A stretch of DNA of 64,000 nucleotides from Dysidea avara (taxonomy: Eukaryota > Porifera > Demospongiae > Dictyoceratida > Dysideidae). The notes beneath the pieces were generated by a model. That model searched no databases, was not told where the DNA came from, and was given only the letters and a program-made list of their open reading frames with translations. This document shows positions 34,236-45,553 of this stretch, piece after piece; position 1 is the stretch's first letter, and every line of letters starts with the position of its first letter. Where the stretch lies: NCBI RefSeq assembly GCF_963678975.1, contig NC_089277.1:22351440-22415439 (forward strand), read 5' to 3'. The position numbers were made by a program, and so were the translations under genes.

Positions 34236-35340
34236 CACTAATTGGAAATGACGTTTAAAAGGCCCAGTTGTTGATGACTGTATGTGACTGGCGCTCAAAC
34301 TGGGAACACAGATTGTGTGCAAATATCAGCCAAAATAACTTACAGGTATTGGATGGTGGAACTGAGAATATTGCCTTTTTCTGTAGTCGTTGTCTTCCTG
34401 ATGTTCCAAAGGCCCTAGAAATGTATCGGATGTATTCCAAACTTGATTCCGAGTTTGAAAACAAATTTCAATTAATTAATGGAGAATAAGCTTTACAAAG
34501 GGATTGGTCAACATGTTTTGAAGCAGCTAATTTGGCAGGTCTGGAAGTTACATGTAAAAAGTTACTGACAAATCTTGCCGAGGAACTTACATCAAAAATT
34601 GGTAATTTATCTCTTTCAAACAGCAACTTGCAGATGGAGATTGATAATGCTTCTGAATCTCTTACTGATTCATCTCCAATTGGACCTGCAACTATGTTCC
34701 TCATCCTAGTACCGCTATGGATATAATTGATGAGTTAACTGATCGTGAAAGAAGGAAGAGGAATATAATCGTTTATAATCTATCTGAGTCCTCTCCCAAC
34801 AATAAGGCTGACAGTGATGCATTTGCAGTGTTGTGTTCTTCAGTGTACAATTCTTCGTTACTATTACTAAATCTGTGTGTTTGGGAAAGAAAAATCCTAA
34901 CAAACATTGACCATTATTATTATCCTTGCAAAAGGAAGAAGATAAACTTGAGCTACTTTCTCGCTCTTTCCTTCTACATTGTAATGACTTTTACAAGAAT
35001 GTATTTTAAGCTCCAGACCTAACCAAGTTTGAAAGGGAGAAGCACAAGAAATTGGTTACAGAGCTCAGTTACAGACATTCGAAAGGTGAAACCGGTCTTT
35101 TAGTTCATCGTGGATCTATTTTCACCTAAACCTCTACTAGAAATACCAATGTGTTGCTTGCCGGCAATGTTGCACCTGCGGGTGCTCAGTCATCCGCTGC
35201 CACATACCGGATATACAAATGCTAAATGGCAGGACAGCTTTAAGAATGGACTCCTATAAATTTCCCTCCACTGTTAAGTTATGGAACTCCCTCCCCCCAC
35301 TGTAATTGACTCCCCTACACTTCATCAGTAATATGATTGA
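34236..35340 (+). pseudogene. Non-LTR retrotransposon remnant: ORF1-like protein plus RT tail (copy B)
   Basis: Better preserved than copy A: WEHRLCANISQNNLQVLDGG then FFCSRCLPDVPKALEMY (PHD-like Cys/His pattern), a coiled-coil-like SKIGNLSLSNSNLQMEIDNA, then RERRKRNIIVYNLSESSP (start of the RNA-binding-like domain of CR1-type ORF1), and SKGETGLLVHRG. It ends with MDSYKFPSTVKLWNSLPP, an RT C-terminal motif. Endonuclease and RT core are missing. Frameshifts occur throughout. Confidence 0.65.
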
Positions 35341-35999
35341 TACTTGTGTTAAATCTCTTTGATTTCTGCACAGTAATAAATATATATTATATACTGTATA
35401 GCCTAAATATTTTGAGGGGGAATATGTTCACTGATTTTGTGGTTTTGGAGGTTTCATTTATCCTTGAAATATTTAATATTTACACTCTAAAACATTTTGC
35501 GAGTGTTTACAAATCCGCAAAAAAAAAATTTTTTTAGCCTGAACACTGCTCAACCTCGAAATATTTAGGCTATATATATACACAAGATACTCTAATACAG
35601 CAGTCACCTATAATAGGACAGTTACACATGTATATATAGCTGTGTGCTATAGCCAACAAAAACCAAACAATTACAAATTAGGGATCCAAACTGATAAGGC
35701 CACTCCAAGAAACAGGGTTAGGGTTTTAGGATAGGGCTAGGGGGTTAGAAAATTGAAGAAAAATCGTTTCCCACATGTAAATCCTCTCCCACATGGTTTC
35801 ATTCATTATTGCTTTTAACCGAACATTTTATTCATTATTATTATTATGATAGTGTCAGTGATTTGTGTCAACAGCTGGACACAGGTAATAGTATTAACTC
35901 TATCACTATAACTAGATTCTCATAAGATAACTGAGAGCACAAACTACACAACAACTAGTACAAGCCTACTACAATCACTGCTAAGGATTCATCACCTTT

Positions 36000-36853
36000 G
36001 TAGTATGTATCATACTCACTTAAGGAGGGAGATGTGCACATTAGGTTTGTATGTAATTGGTGTGATATGAATGTTTGTTCATGATTGTTGATCATTCACT
36101 TTCAACAAACCATATAGGAGGACTCTTCCACTTCTAGACTGAACTACAGAAAGGTTTTCATCTGAAACAGTAATAAAAGTTTCGTCAGGAATTTCTATTG
36201 GTGTTGGTATTGGATTGTCAACACTTGAAGCTGTTTCTTGATTGGCTAGAGGTATCATATCTCTTCTAAGGTGTTTGGACCATGTAGGATCTGTGGGATA
36301 GTTTTTCTGTGATTACACCTTCTGCTTCAATATCAATTATCAAAACTGTCTCTCCTTTTGGCAAGGTAATTAAATCTTTTGCACGGTGTCACTGATCAAA
36401 GCTACTTCTTTCTCATGGATTTCTCCTTTTTCCTTGGTTTGTTGACATCAGGTAACTATAACTTTAACTCCTTTGGGATGGCAGGAAAAGCAGCACATAG
36501 CTGTCTCCCCATCTGTAGTTCAGCTGGGCTATAACCATTCTCTAAAGGAGTAGAATGGTAAGCAAGCATTGCTAAATATAGGATATTACTTTTGTTTAAC
36601 AGACACTTTACTGTTCTGACAGCTCTTTCTGCTACATCATTGGCTTAGGGGTAGTTTGGGCTTCTTGTAACATGTGTAACCATATTGCTCAGAAAATTAC
36701 TTGAACAATGATGCTGAATATTGTGGACCATTATCTGAAATCACAGTTTCAGGAATGCCATGACGAGCAAATATTGACAGGAGATATTGTACTATGTTTT
36801 GTGATGTCATGGAAGGCAACTTGGTAACCTCAATGTAACAAAAGTACTAATCA
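36000..36853 (-). pseudogene. Ty3/gypsy integrase, C-terminal part (copy B)
   Basis: Minus strand: IEVTKLPSMTSQ, FARHGIPETVISDNGPQYSA, AYHSTPLENGYSPAELQMGR, then the C-terminal domain near 36390-36010. The reading breaks at 36853, exactly inside the conserved DYYSRY region, and resumes at 39280. Confidence 0.75.
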
Positions 36854-37084
36854 TAGGCGGTGGAGATGGGGGACCCCCCCCCCACTTTTATGAGCCAATG
36901 TTTGCAATGAGATACTCTAAGGCCAGCCAAACTCGATTAATTGTTTCTCATCTCCGCCTGCATCCCTTTTTACCCCACCACCTCTAATTTCATTATTACT
37001 GTTATCAATCACGTGCACACATATTTTGATGTTAAGAAGGCTGGCTATTTTTTTTTTTATCAGCCGAACCCTCCAGGGGTATAG

Positions 37085-38920
37085 TGCTGATGTACTAGTA
37101 CAATTACAATCAAAAATAGTTAATAATTATTACACAATTAGTTCTAATTTTTGTTTAAATAATTCTACACAGTTGGTTTCAATCATATATCATCACTCAG
37201 TTTATTCCATTAGGGTACAGTTCTTGGAAGGAAGGAGTATTTACATAAGTCAATTCTGGGTTGGTAAGGCACAAGTTTAAGATTGTGTGAAAAATGGGTC
37301 CTTGATACAGATGATCTTATTGGAAGATATCAGCAAGGTATAGTTGGTAAATTGTGCAGTATCTTATACAGTAAAACTAATCTTGCTTGTCTGCAACGTT
37401 CTTGAAGTGTTGGCCAATTTAATGATGTCAAGATGTTGGTGATACTATCTCTATGGTCTCTTCTCCACGGTTTCCCTGTCACAATACGAGCAGCTTTATG
37501 CTGGACCATCTCAAGTTGATTGATATAAGATTGGTAGTAAGGATCCCATATTGGTGAACACTGAACAGTACTCTAGAACAGGTATTACAAATTGTTTATA
37601 TGCTAGTTCACATAAGTGTTTGGGGCAGTGATGAAAATTTCTTTTTAAAAAGCCAATAGTTTTGTTTGCCTTATTACAAAAATAGTCTATGTGAGGTTTC
37701 CATGAGAGTTTGTGATGTAATTTGATTCCAAGATACAAGTGTTGTTTTGTAACTGCCAGTGGGATGACATTCATTACATACGTGAACAAGCTCTTACTAT
37801 GATGGTTCAAAACTTGCATTATCTTACATTTACTGATATTAAATGCCATTTGCCATATATTTTGTCTGCCCACTTTGACAATGTTGTTAAGTCTTGCTGA
37901 AGTGATTAATGGTCAACTGTACTATGGATAACTCTATAATATCAAACAATCATCTGCAAAGAGTTTAATCTGGCTACCAATACCTTCAGTTATGTCGTTA
38001 ATGTAAATAAAAAGAGGGTAGGACCCAAGACTGAACCTTGAGGTACTCCTGATACGACTTCACAAGGAGAAGAAAAGGAACCATTAATGAAAACTTGTTG
38101 AGAACAATTGCTTAAAAGGACTCTAATCATTTCAAAACCTTGCCTCCAATACCATAAAATTCAATTTTAGCTAGCATTCTTTTGTGTGGGACTTTATCGA
38201 AAGCCTTGGATAAATCTAATTATTATTATTATTATTATTAATTAACACTTTATATACAGTGACCAGCACTGAAGGTCTGACATCAACATGTGCTGCAGCC
38301 TTAGGATTACCTAACCTAATTGCAAGGACTTAGACTTAATGACTTGACTTGGTGACTTGACTTATTATACCAACATCTACTTGAAGTTTGTTATTTAATG
38401 CTTTGGCAAAGTCATCAGTAACAGTAAGCAGCTGCTATTCACAAGAATGCTTTGATCTAAAACCAAACTGACATGCATGGAACTAAAATGTCATGTGTTT
38501 CCAAGTGTTTCATAATTTCATTTGTGAGTATATGTTTCATTACTTTGCATATGATTGAAGTTAGTGATGCTGGTTGGTAATTTTGTGGGCTAGTTCTTTT
38601 GCCAGATTTAAAGATCGGAGTGACATATAAATAGTGCTGATTTCCACTATGATTGTTGAAAGAGATGGGTTAACATAGGAGTAACTTCAATAGCAACATG
38701 TTTAGAACATGTCCAGAGATATATAGCATCAGGGCTAGGAGATTTGTAAGGATTCAATTCAGATAAGAGTTTGAAAACACCATTTGGACAAATATCAATA
38801 TTATTTATAGATGGAAACGAGGATACTGGCATTTCAGGGATTCTTTCCAAATCTTCCCTTGTAAATACTGACTTAAACTGATTATTTTGCAGCACAGCAA
38901 ACATCTCTTGCACCTCAGAA
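37085..38920 (-). pseudogene. CR1-like reverse transcriptase (copy B)
   Basis: In order on the minus strand: NNQFKSVFTREDLERIPEMP, ELNPYKSPSPDAI, MKHLETHDILVP, SGVPQGSVLGPTLF (RT motif, around 38030), KWHLISVNVR/MAFNISKCKIMQ, then FLKRNFHHCPKHLCELAYKQ, LEYCSVF and YSFLPRTVPLWNKLSDD. This is the core and C-terminus of a CR1/L2-clade element, with many frameshifts and no endonuclease. Confidence 0.75.
38217..38365 (-). mobile_element. Short LINE/SINE 3' tail insertion (ATT repeat)
   Basis: Absent from copy A, where AAATCTAG runs straight into AATACCAACATC. It begins with eight ATT units (an AAT-type 3' tail on the minus strand), followed by ~120 bp including CTGCAGCCTTAGGATTACC. Consistent with a severely 5'-truncated retroposon inserted into the RT fragment. 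Confidence 0.6.
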
Positions 38921-39279
38921 ACGGTGGTAAAACATAAGTAATAGCGTGTAAAAGGCTTTAGCTAATCTTTATAGTAACAGACAGCCTGATTTAGAGCATT
39001 TTCTTTAATGAAAAATGACCTCCCGTCTGCATGGAAATCCGTGGATGAGAAACAAGTAGTCAAGTTTGCCTGCCTAATAGAACAGTCCGGATCTAGATAC
39101 TCTAATAGAGCAGTCACAGTATTCAGAGAAGCAGTGTAGCAAGCCACTTAGCTACGTATGTGTAGTTATAAATAAGGAGATATAGTTGGTGGAGGGCAGC
39201 TATTACCTTTTTTTTCTTTTGGTCTTCAGCTTACAGCTGGCCTGGCCCTCTTGCTCTTTGGCCTGCTCTGCCACCCCTG

Positions 39280-39600
39280 GTAGTAATCTATGACTAGTAA
39301 ATAGCATGTCAGTCCCTACCTTTTTCCATGATTGGTTTGGAAATGGTGATGGTGACAATGGCTCCACATGGTTCAACCTGTGTTTAGAGCAATCAATGCA
39401 TTGTGAAACCTTTCCCTCAATGTCCTTCTTTACGACGCTGAATCTTTAGCTCGCTGTTGGCATTCTGTGAAGCCTTGATGATCAGAATGTAATTTTTCAA
39501 TGACCTCAGGATTGAGAGAGGAAGGAATAATCAGTCGATTGCCTCTTAGGATAATGCCATTGTTAACACTCAGCTCATTTTAACAGGAATGTCGTACTTC
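39280..39600 (-). pseudogene. Ty3/gypsy integrase, zinc-binding N-terminal part
   Basis: Minus strand: GNRLIIPSSLNPEVIEKLHS, HQGFTECQQRAKDS, VKKDIEGKVSQCIDCS (HHCC zinc-binding pattern) and SWKKVGTD followed in frame by YLLVIDYY. It stops at the insertion boundary at 39279 and continues at 36853. Confidence 0.75.
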
Positions 39601-39649
39601 AGCATACCATGCCACTTAGGTCTTCCTAGTCGGCCATCCATTTTGACAG

Positions 39650-40017
39650 TATAGTTTAAGTTTCTGAAAGCCATGTAAACACAGTTGAGAAGTATCTGAT
39701 TAAAATATTTGTCTTCTTGTCATCTTTTAGTGTGGCTATGCCAATGTTCTCTTGTCTTCTGCTTTCAATGTAAGACCATAAAGGTTTATGATTACTGTCA
39801 TGCTCTGGACTAACAAGCTGCTGTAAGTATCGGTTATAAGCTTTGCAACTTTCGTTCTGCGATAACTTTTTGAGATTACGATAAGTTGACCACTCTGATG
39901 GAAGTCCAGTAGATCTTGCAATTGCTCTATTGTATGCTCATTTCTTCCTGTTTGAAATACACTAAATGTGAGCATTAATCCAAGAAGCTTTAAAATTGTT
40001 TTACTACTTACCAGCAC
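39650..40017 (-). pseudogene. Fragment of a second CR1-like element (endonuclease-RT linker)
   Basis: Frames read AYNRAIARSTGLPSEWSTYR, LKKLSQNESCKAYNRYLQ, KPLWSYIESRRQENIGIATL and YFSTVFTW, the segment preceding the RT core in CR1/jockey-type polyproteins. It overlaps in position-in-protein with 38913, so it is from a different element. Confidence 0.6.
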
Positions 40018-40356
40018 TAACTACATTTTTATCGCTTGGATCCCTGCTATACTTATTCATTTTTAGCATATAGCTAAAGCTTTATGCCAGTGGACAAAGA
40101 GTAGTGGCTCCTAAACCAAGGATAGAAAAGAATTAATCTGCTTATATTGTATGCAATTTACATCTGTTGTACTTGTAATTGCATAATTATGCTGGCTAGT
40201 AGCTATAAAAAAAGTAGCAAACAGTGTACTATATACTGAGCTATTATAATAATATTATACAACATGCAGCAATGTATATTGAAGAAGTTATATTGAACTG
40301 TATTGTATAGCAATACAATGAGTTTGAATAATAGGATTATACATGGTAACCAAGTA

Positions 40357-40576
40357 CAGTGGTCCCTCGATTATCCGAACTCATTGGACCCTGAGGGTGT
40401 TCAGATAATCGAAAAGTTTGGATAATAGAATCCCATTCATTTATATACAGAGCCCTGTACAAATACTCTAATAGAATATACACTTTTAGACAAAATGCTT
40501 TAATAGAACGGTCACCTCCATAGTTTGGATAATCGAAATTCGGATAATCAAAGGCCAGATAATTGAGGGACCACTG
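40357..40576. mobile_element. 220-bp pogo/Tigger-like MITE, TA duplication
   Basis: Perfectly inverted CAGTGGTCCCTCGATTATCC type left terminus and GATAATTGAGGGACCACTG-type right terminus, flanked by TA (40355-40356, 40577-40578). Internal ACTCTAATAGAAT and TTTAATAGAACGGTCAC. Confidence 0.93.
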
Positions 40577-40784
40577 TAACAAGGTAACTTACATTCAAAT
40601 ATTTTATCTATAAAGAAACAATCAGGTGCAATATGAGTAACTGAAAAATGAGCCAAAATGTTTCAAATTTTATGCCACAGTGGGAGCAGTACAAGTTTGG
40701 GTAGCACGATTATCTGTGGTAACCAAGCGACAAGGTAACTGCGCATGCCAGCCAAACGCATTGATTTATACAATAAAAAATACA

Positions 40785-40990
40785 TTTAGAGCTACCTTAC
40801 AGTTACTAAGTTAAGGCTATTGTGGGAGCTAAGAAATACATTTAGAGCTACCTTACAGTTACTAAGTTATGGCTATTGTGGGAGCAGTACAAATAAAATG
40901 ATTACATGTGGTAATTCCAAGTAACAAGGTAACTGCCAGCCAAATGTAGCGATTTGTCAGTTAACTAAAGAAAATGCATTTACAAGTTTA
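40785..40990. repeat. Local tandem duplication, ~65 bp
   Basis: TACATTTAGAGCTACCTTAC through GGCTATTGTGGGAGC occurs twice in succession (40790-40825 onward and 40845 onward), within a longer imperfect ~180-bp repeat marked by CAAGGTAACTG(CGCATG)CCAGCC. Confidence 0.7.
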
Positions 40991-41432
40991 TGCCACAGTA
41001 TTTAGAAGTAGTATGAGTTTGAGTAGCAAGATTATAATTATGTGGTAACCAAATAACAGGGCTTAACTGTTGTCTAATTGATTTCACATAGCTAGACCGC
41101 TATTTCAGCACAGTGACTAGCAACTTTTCAAATGTCTCAGTACTGTGTTAGTATTGTTCACTGATCATGAGTTTCTGTTTAACAACATGCTGCATAGCTA
41201 CTTGGCAAAGGGTCTTTGTTTGTCAGTTTGTCATTGTGTCTTGTATGACCAGACCACCATTTCAATGCAGAGGCTTACGGTATATATTGATTAGAAATTA
41301 TAAGTGCTTTGTGCTGAAAAGATGGGAACTCATAACCTGTTTTGTTCCTGGTTTTGCAACTTTCTATTCTGTATAATTATGGTACAAATAAGTGATTACA
41401 TAATTACACATACTACTTGCAACAATTGTTCA

Positions 41433-42944
41433 CTAATAATGCACTTCTTGTGCTTCCACTGCTTTAGTTGAAAATACCATATTTGTAATGTTTGTTTGAC
41501 AATACTTTAGCCTTCTATACCCTTTGACAAATGGCAAACAGCCAAGGCATGGCTGTACAATAATAAAGAGAATGAAAGCAATGGTTTGTATGTTTGCAGC
41601 TAGGAAAAGTATCAATGTCATACTGTAACAAGTGTAGTAGACTGCGCTCAAGGTTTTATCATCTGAAAGAGTATTGTCATAGTCAAATCCACTTGTAGTA
41701 ACAGCAAATGCAATAAATGTTAGGAACAAAGTAACCATTATTGTCCAAGCACTTGGATCAAATGCATATCCAATCCATTTATCTCTGTCTGTCATGCCTT
41801 CAACATCAACGTTTCTATGAGTATTTTGTGGGTCGCGATTTCTCAAATGTATTAGAGGCTGCCATATCCAATATTGATTAATGATAAAATATGTAGCGAC
41901 AGACAGAAAGGGGATTAAAATTCCACAGAATATAGCAACCCATGTGAAAGGATGAATTTGGTACTGCCTTCGTGTGTTATCTGCAATCAGTCTGAGTGTA
42001 ATGCATCCTATCATTGACATCTGCATCAAAACTAGAACTGTGGCAAATATAGGTGTTAGCCTCAACGGAGTGTAGTATCTATAAGTCTGCATTTGAGAAA
42101 CTTTTTTCAGCAAAATGTTTTTCCGACCTCTTAGCCATATAACATAATAGACTCTCGGGACAATTGCTTCTGTAATTACAGTGAAGCCCAGTATAACACA
42201 GTCTATGTAGTTCCAAGCACTTTCCAGCCTGTAATCTTCCAGGTGGATGAATTCTACCAAGGTAACGATAAGTGAACTGTAAAGCAAAATTTCTTCAAAA
42301 ATTCGGAAAAGTACTGGTATGGCTATGGTTGGACAACACTTACACATTTTATTGCACTGTTCAGTTAATCCATCATGGTTACCCCTTACGTTAGTAAGTT
42401 CATCACTACGACCAAGAAATTGATTTATTCCTTGCCTACAATCTCTTGCAAGCCGATAAGTATCTTTAAGCAGCCAACATGCACCAACTAAACCTAGCAC
42501 AATTCCTATGATAAGGTAAATAGCAGCATTAGCATTCCAACCATCCTCAATAGTTTCTCTTATAAGATTAATGATAGAATAGATTGCCTGTACAACAAAA
42601 AAAATTAGAAGAGCTGTTTTGTATGTTATTCGTGAACATATATGTTCAGGCATTTCACTTGAGAGATCTTCCCAAACATTTCTTATATCCTGTCTCATTG
42701 ATTTCAGTGAAATTAGCCCTTCTTTCTGAATATTTGGATTAGCATTGAAATGTTCATTACTGAAGCCACCAATTGCAGCAGTAGGGCTTTCCGGAAATCC
42801 AGCATCTGGAGCTTCAGGAATGCCCTCGATGTTCGCTTCTGATGTTTGAAATCGTATAGATGGAAAATGAGGCAAAGTTACACTGGCTCTTCCATTGTGT
42901 GTACTTACTGAGACTACACTGCGAATACTACTTCTATTTGTCAT
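41433..42944 (-). CDS. Intact single-exon multi-pass membrane protein, 503 residues, family unknown
   Basis: Starts at ATG 42944 (MTNRSSIRSVVSVSTHNG) and stays open to 41433. About 105 N-terminal residues are polar and Ser/Pro-rich, with no signal peptide. Hydrophobic segments lie near residues 109-127, 139-159, 209-231, 247-270, 294-319, 333-356, 398-418 and 436-465: about eight membrane spans, N-terminus probably cytoplasmic. Cys-rich CNKMCKCCP precedes span 3, and charged loops (LRGRKNILLKK, DVEGMTDRDKW) separate spans. No Walker, pore or receptor motif is recognised; a channel, transporter or receptor role would be guesswork. The upstream flank and first ~248 codons were duplicated at 11859-12727, where the copy decayed. 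Lack of introns could mean retroposition, but conserved flanks make segmental duplication the origin of the second copy. Confidence 0.85.
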   Translation of the reverse strand: MTNRSSIRSVVSVSTHNGRASVTLPHFPSIRFQTSEANIEGIPEAPDAGFPESPTAAIGGFSNEHFNANPNIQKEGLISLKSMRQDIRNVWEDLSSEMPEHICSRITYKTALLIFFVVQAIYSIINLIRETIEDGWNANAAIYLIIGIVLGLVGACWLLKDTYRLARDCRQGINQFLGRSDELTNVRGNHDGLTEQCNKMCKCCPTIAIPVLFRIFEEILLYSSLIVTLVEFIHLEDYRLESAWNYIDCVILGFTVITEAIVPRVYYVIWLRGRKNILLKKVSQMQTYRYYTPLRLTPIFATVLVLMQMSMIGCITLRLIADNTRRQYQIHPFTWVAIFCGILIPFLSVATYFIINQYWIWQPLIHLRNRDPQNTHRNVDVEGMTDRDKWIGYAFDPSAWTIMVTLFLTFIAFAVTTSGFDYDNTLSDDKTLSAVYYTCYSMTLILFLAANIQTIAFILFIIVQPCLGCLPFVKGYRRLKYCQTNITNMVFSTKAVEAQEVHY

Positions 42945-43052
42945 GCCTAACTCTTAATACTCTTCATATGTCTGTGATAAAAGTAATGATGGAATTGCAT
43001 TATATAGTAAACTGGTGTAAACAGTTGGTATTTCTCTGAATTGTAACACATG

Positions 43053-45138
43053 ATAATGATGAATGCCAAAGTTGTATTTGTGGTCTGCTCTTTAGAATTG
43101 AGTTTTAGGCTTACATAAATCAACAGTATAATATGGACACGTGCATGTATGTTTATAGTGCATAGTGTGTAGGTATTAGCAAGTATAATCACACATGCAG
43201 TTGTATGTAAATACCTCACTTAGTGCTAGCCTCCTAGGTTCAATTGAAACTATGTTATAATGCATACAGTCAAATATGATGGCTACTATAAGACAAATGT
43301 TGACAGAATATTATCAATGTACTAGCTACACGTACAGTGAAAGTATCCCCACAAATGCATACATGTACGTGTGCCATTACAAATTTGTGTTTGAACATGT
43401 TGTTTATCACAAAATCATAAATACACAGGCTATAGGGTGTGTCAGTTATATACATGTTGTTTACCACAGAGAGGGACTAGAAAATACCACAATGTCTACC
43501 AACATGGTTGATATTGGTTCCAGTAGTGTGTGTTGTTTTAACCTTTTGCATTAGAAAGCATGTGATTATCACATGTCATCACAGTGTATGGATGTTGCTT
43601 GTACACATCTACAGGATTGCCATAATTATCATCACTAAAATTAATAAGACATTTACTGTTATAGTAGCTTGTTCCTGTTGATGGTACTAAAACAACAATT
43701 TTATGTCATTATTTCCCTACACTGGTTGAATTTAACAAAGAACACATAGTGGTAGAAAAAGATATAAAATGTAGTATAAATTGCCTTCACAATTCAACTT
43801 TATCTTTACATGCTGATAGCTTTTAATATTACCATTTATTTTTTGTCATCCCTAGCTATAATTATTCTAAAGCACTTTTGATGACAATCATGAAAAGAGT
43901 ATTGATGACATGTAAAATGAGACACAGGGAGACAAGCTACACATCACTACTTAATATAGTAAGAAACAAACTGTATAATGTTTTTTTTTTTTAATGCAAA
44001 TGTGCTTTTCCTTAGACTTTTTTTTGTAAAATACTAGCTGCAAATTTTTTTTTGTTGTTGCAGAGAAGTTGAAGCCTCATTTCAATCACCTCTGTTAAGT
44101 TTTTTTGGCTCACCTACATGTGTGTGTTAGTTTTGAAGAACAGGTATTAACAAACAATACTAGAAACATACATATTGTGTAACTAGAAACAACTGCATGC
44201 ATTCCTGTTAGCTCCTTTGTTCTGTCTGCAGAGTTGCTTATGATAAGATTGTTTACAATGCATGATGTTTTCATAGGTTAATAACTCAATTCTGTTGGTT
44301 GTGATGTAACCTTGTTATGTATAGTCAAGAATGCTGGGGAACATATTCTCCAAGGGGAAGTACCTTATGTAATGTGTTGTTCACATTAGGTTGCTATACA
44401 CATGAAGTCACAAGGTTGATGTACCCACCAAGCAAAAAATAAAATAAATATACCACAACATGTACCTACTATACAGTACATATCACAAGTAGCAGTACTA
44501 TTGTCAACACTGTGAACACACACACACACACACACATATACCCTCTGAGGTACGTAGTATACAATCACTGGACTGAGCTTTTTAATTTTTTCATTCCACC
44601 AAATATTGGTCAAATAATGTAGTTAGACCACTCCCACTTCCACACACAAAAGAAAGTAGTGTAGCCATGCCAGTATGTCAGCTTTGTCCAGCTGCAGCTA
44701 TACAGGGTGTATGTATCGCCTACCGATGGATGGAATAGCAAGTCGCTTACTTTTGCTGACTCAGAAGACCATTACTTGCATTAGGATACATGGTTATTAT
44801 ATAGCTAACATGTTCTGCACTATTTATAGTACATGATAAGAATGGTAGCCATGTGTGACTCTCTGGAGATCATGCCATGAAAGAATTGTTTGACTGTAAA
44901 ACAGATGAGTATGTGACCAAATTAATTTTGGAAAATTACCCATATGGGCACATTTGACACCTATTTATAAACAACTTGCTATAACCTCCACAAGAGTGAT
45001 CATGTATTGTAAAACATTCATGAAAAAAAAGTTTGTTATACGACAATTTACACACTATGATACATCATGTATATTTGGGGTTGGGTGATAGTCAAGATAG
45101 CTAACAGTACAACACATAGACAAGTGGAGTTGCTTCCA
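43053..45138. other. Intergenic DNA without recognisable genes
   Basis: AT-rich; a short CA repeat lies at about 44516-44537. Several ORFs of 75-92 codons show no domain, codon pattern or splice context that I can support. Confidence 0.5.
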
Positions 45139-45391
45139 TTAACAGGACGAACTCTTAGCAATCTGAAACTGCAGCTGCAGTTTAGCGATGTTAGCATCCA
45201 GTATGGCGAGGTTGTTCCTGAACTCTACCTCACTAGCAGCTGTGAGGGAGGTGTGGTCACTTCTAGTGATCTTACTGGATGTATCACATGATGACTGGTC
45301 ACACCCACCAAGTGACTGAACCTCCTGAGGTAACTCACTGGAGGAGTGTGAGTGGACTAGGGAACAAGAGAGACCGTGTCCAGCTACTAGC
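45139..45391 (-). CDS. Last exon of an unidentified multi-exon gene (exons at 50269, 50784, 55165, 55929)
   Basis: Acceptor TTATCTAG at 45393-45392; open to TAA at 45139. The encoded C-terminus is Ser-rich (SLVHSHSSSELPQEVQSL) then helical, likely coiled coil (FRNNLAILDANIAKLQLQFQ). It takes one base to complete the arginine codon begun in exon 50269-50412. The five exons join without a frame conflict into about 227 residues (FRFEFLSLCSRFHPN ... GYQQCIASVVTNLVGNK ... KLSTTQIVDLTTDS ... IAKSSSC). I do not recognise the family. The preceding intron (45392-50268) contains the Ty3/gypsy element. Confidence 0.72.
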
Positions 45392-45408
45392 CTAGATAAA
45401 TATACACA

Positions 45409-45553
45409 TGTAACAATCTTTAATAACACTCTGAATAACACTCACACTAGTCACAAGCACGTGTATAGTCTCGAATGTTCCATACATATCTATTCTCTAA
45501 TTATAGATGCGAACTATTACAACTATTGGTGTGTGCATAATATCAGTACTACA
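45409..45553 (-). repeat. 3' LTR of the Ty3/gypsy element
   Basis: 145 bp, TG...CA ends. Upstream on the element strand no purine-rich tract is visible directly before the LTR (GACTTCAACCAAGTCCTG). Confidence 0.92.

Larger units (their letters stand above)
36854..39279. mobile_element. Composite hAT-like insertion splitting the gypsy integrase
   Basis: The insertion lies between GTACTAATC (36845-36853) and GTAGTAATC (39280-39288), a 9-bp near-duplication of integrase codons. The ends are G-rich and of CAGGGGTGG type (left AGGCGGTGGAGATGGGGG, right CTGCTCTGCCACCCCTG). The interior holds a CR1-like RT fragment and several ACTCTAATAGAGCAGTCA motifs, so it is probably a MITE that later received a LINE. 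Confidence 0.5.
30485..43052. repeat. Large duplication, copy B (partner at 1745-12727)
   Basis: Collinear with copy A (block list there). B-only insertions: hAT MITE 30563-30858, hAT MITE 31141-31662, segment 31783-33783, LINE tail 38217-38365. It retains 38556-42197, which copy A has lost. It contains the intact membrane-protein gene at its right end. Confidence 0.85.

Noticed and set aside
41433..42944. Polycystin/TRP-like identity for the membrane protein
   Set aside because: Multi-span topology alone suggested it; no polycystin or TRP signature motif or ankyrin/PLAT domain is visible.
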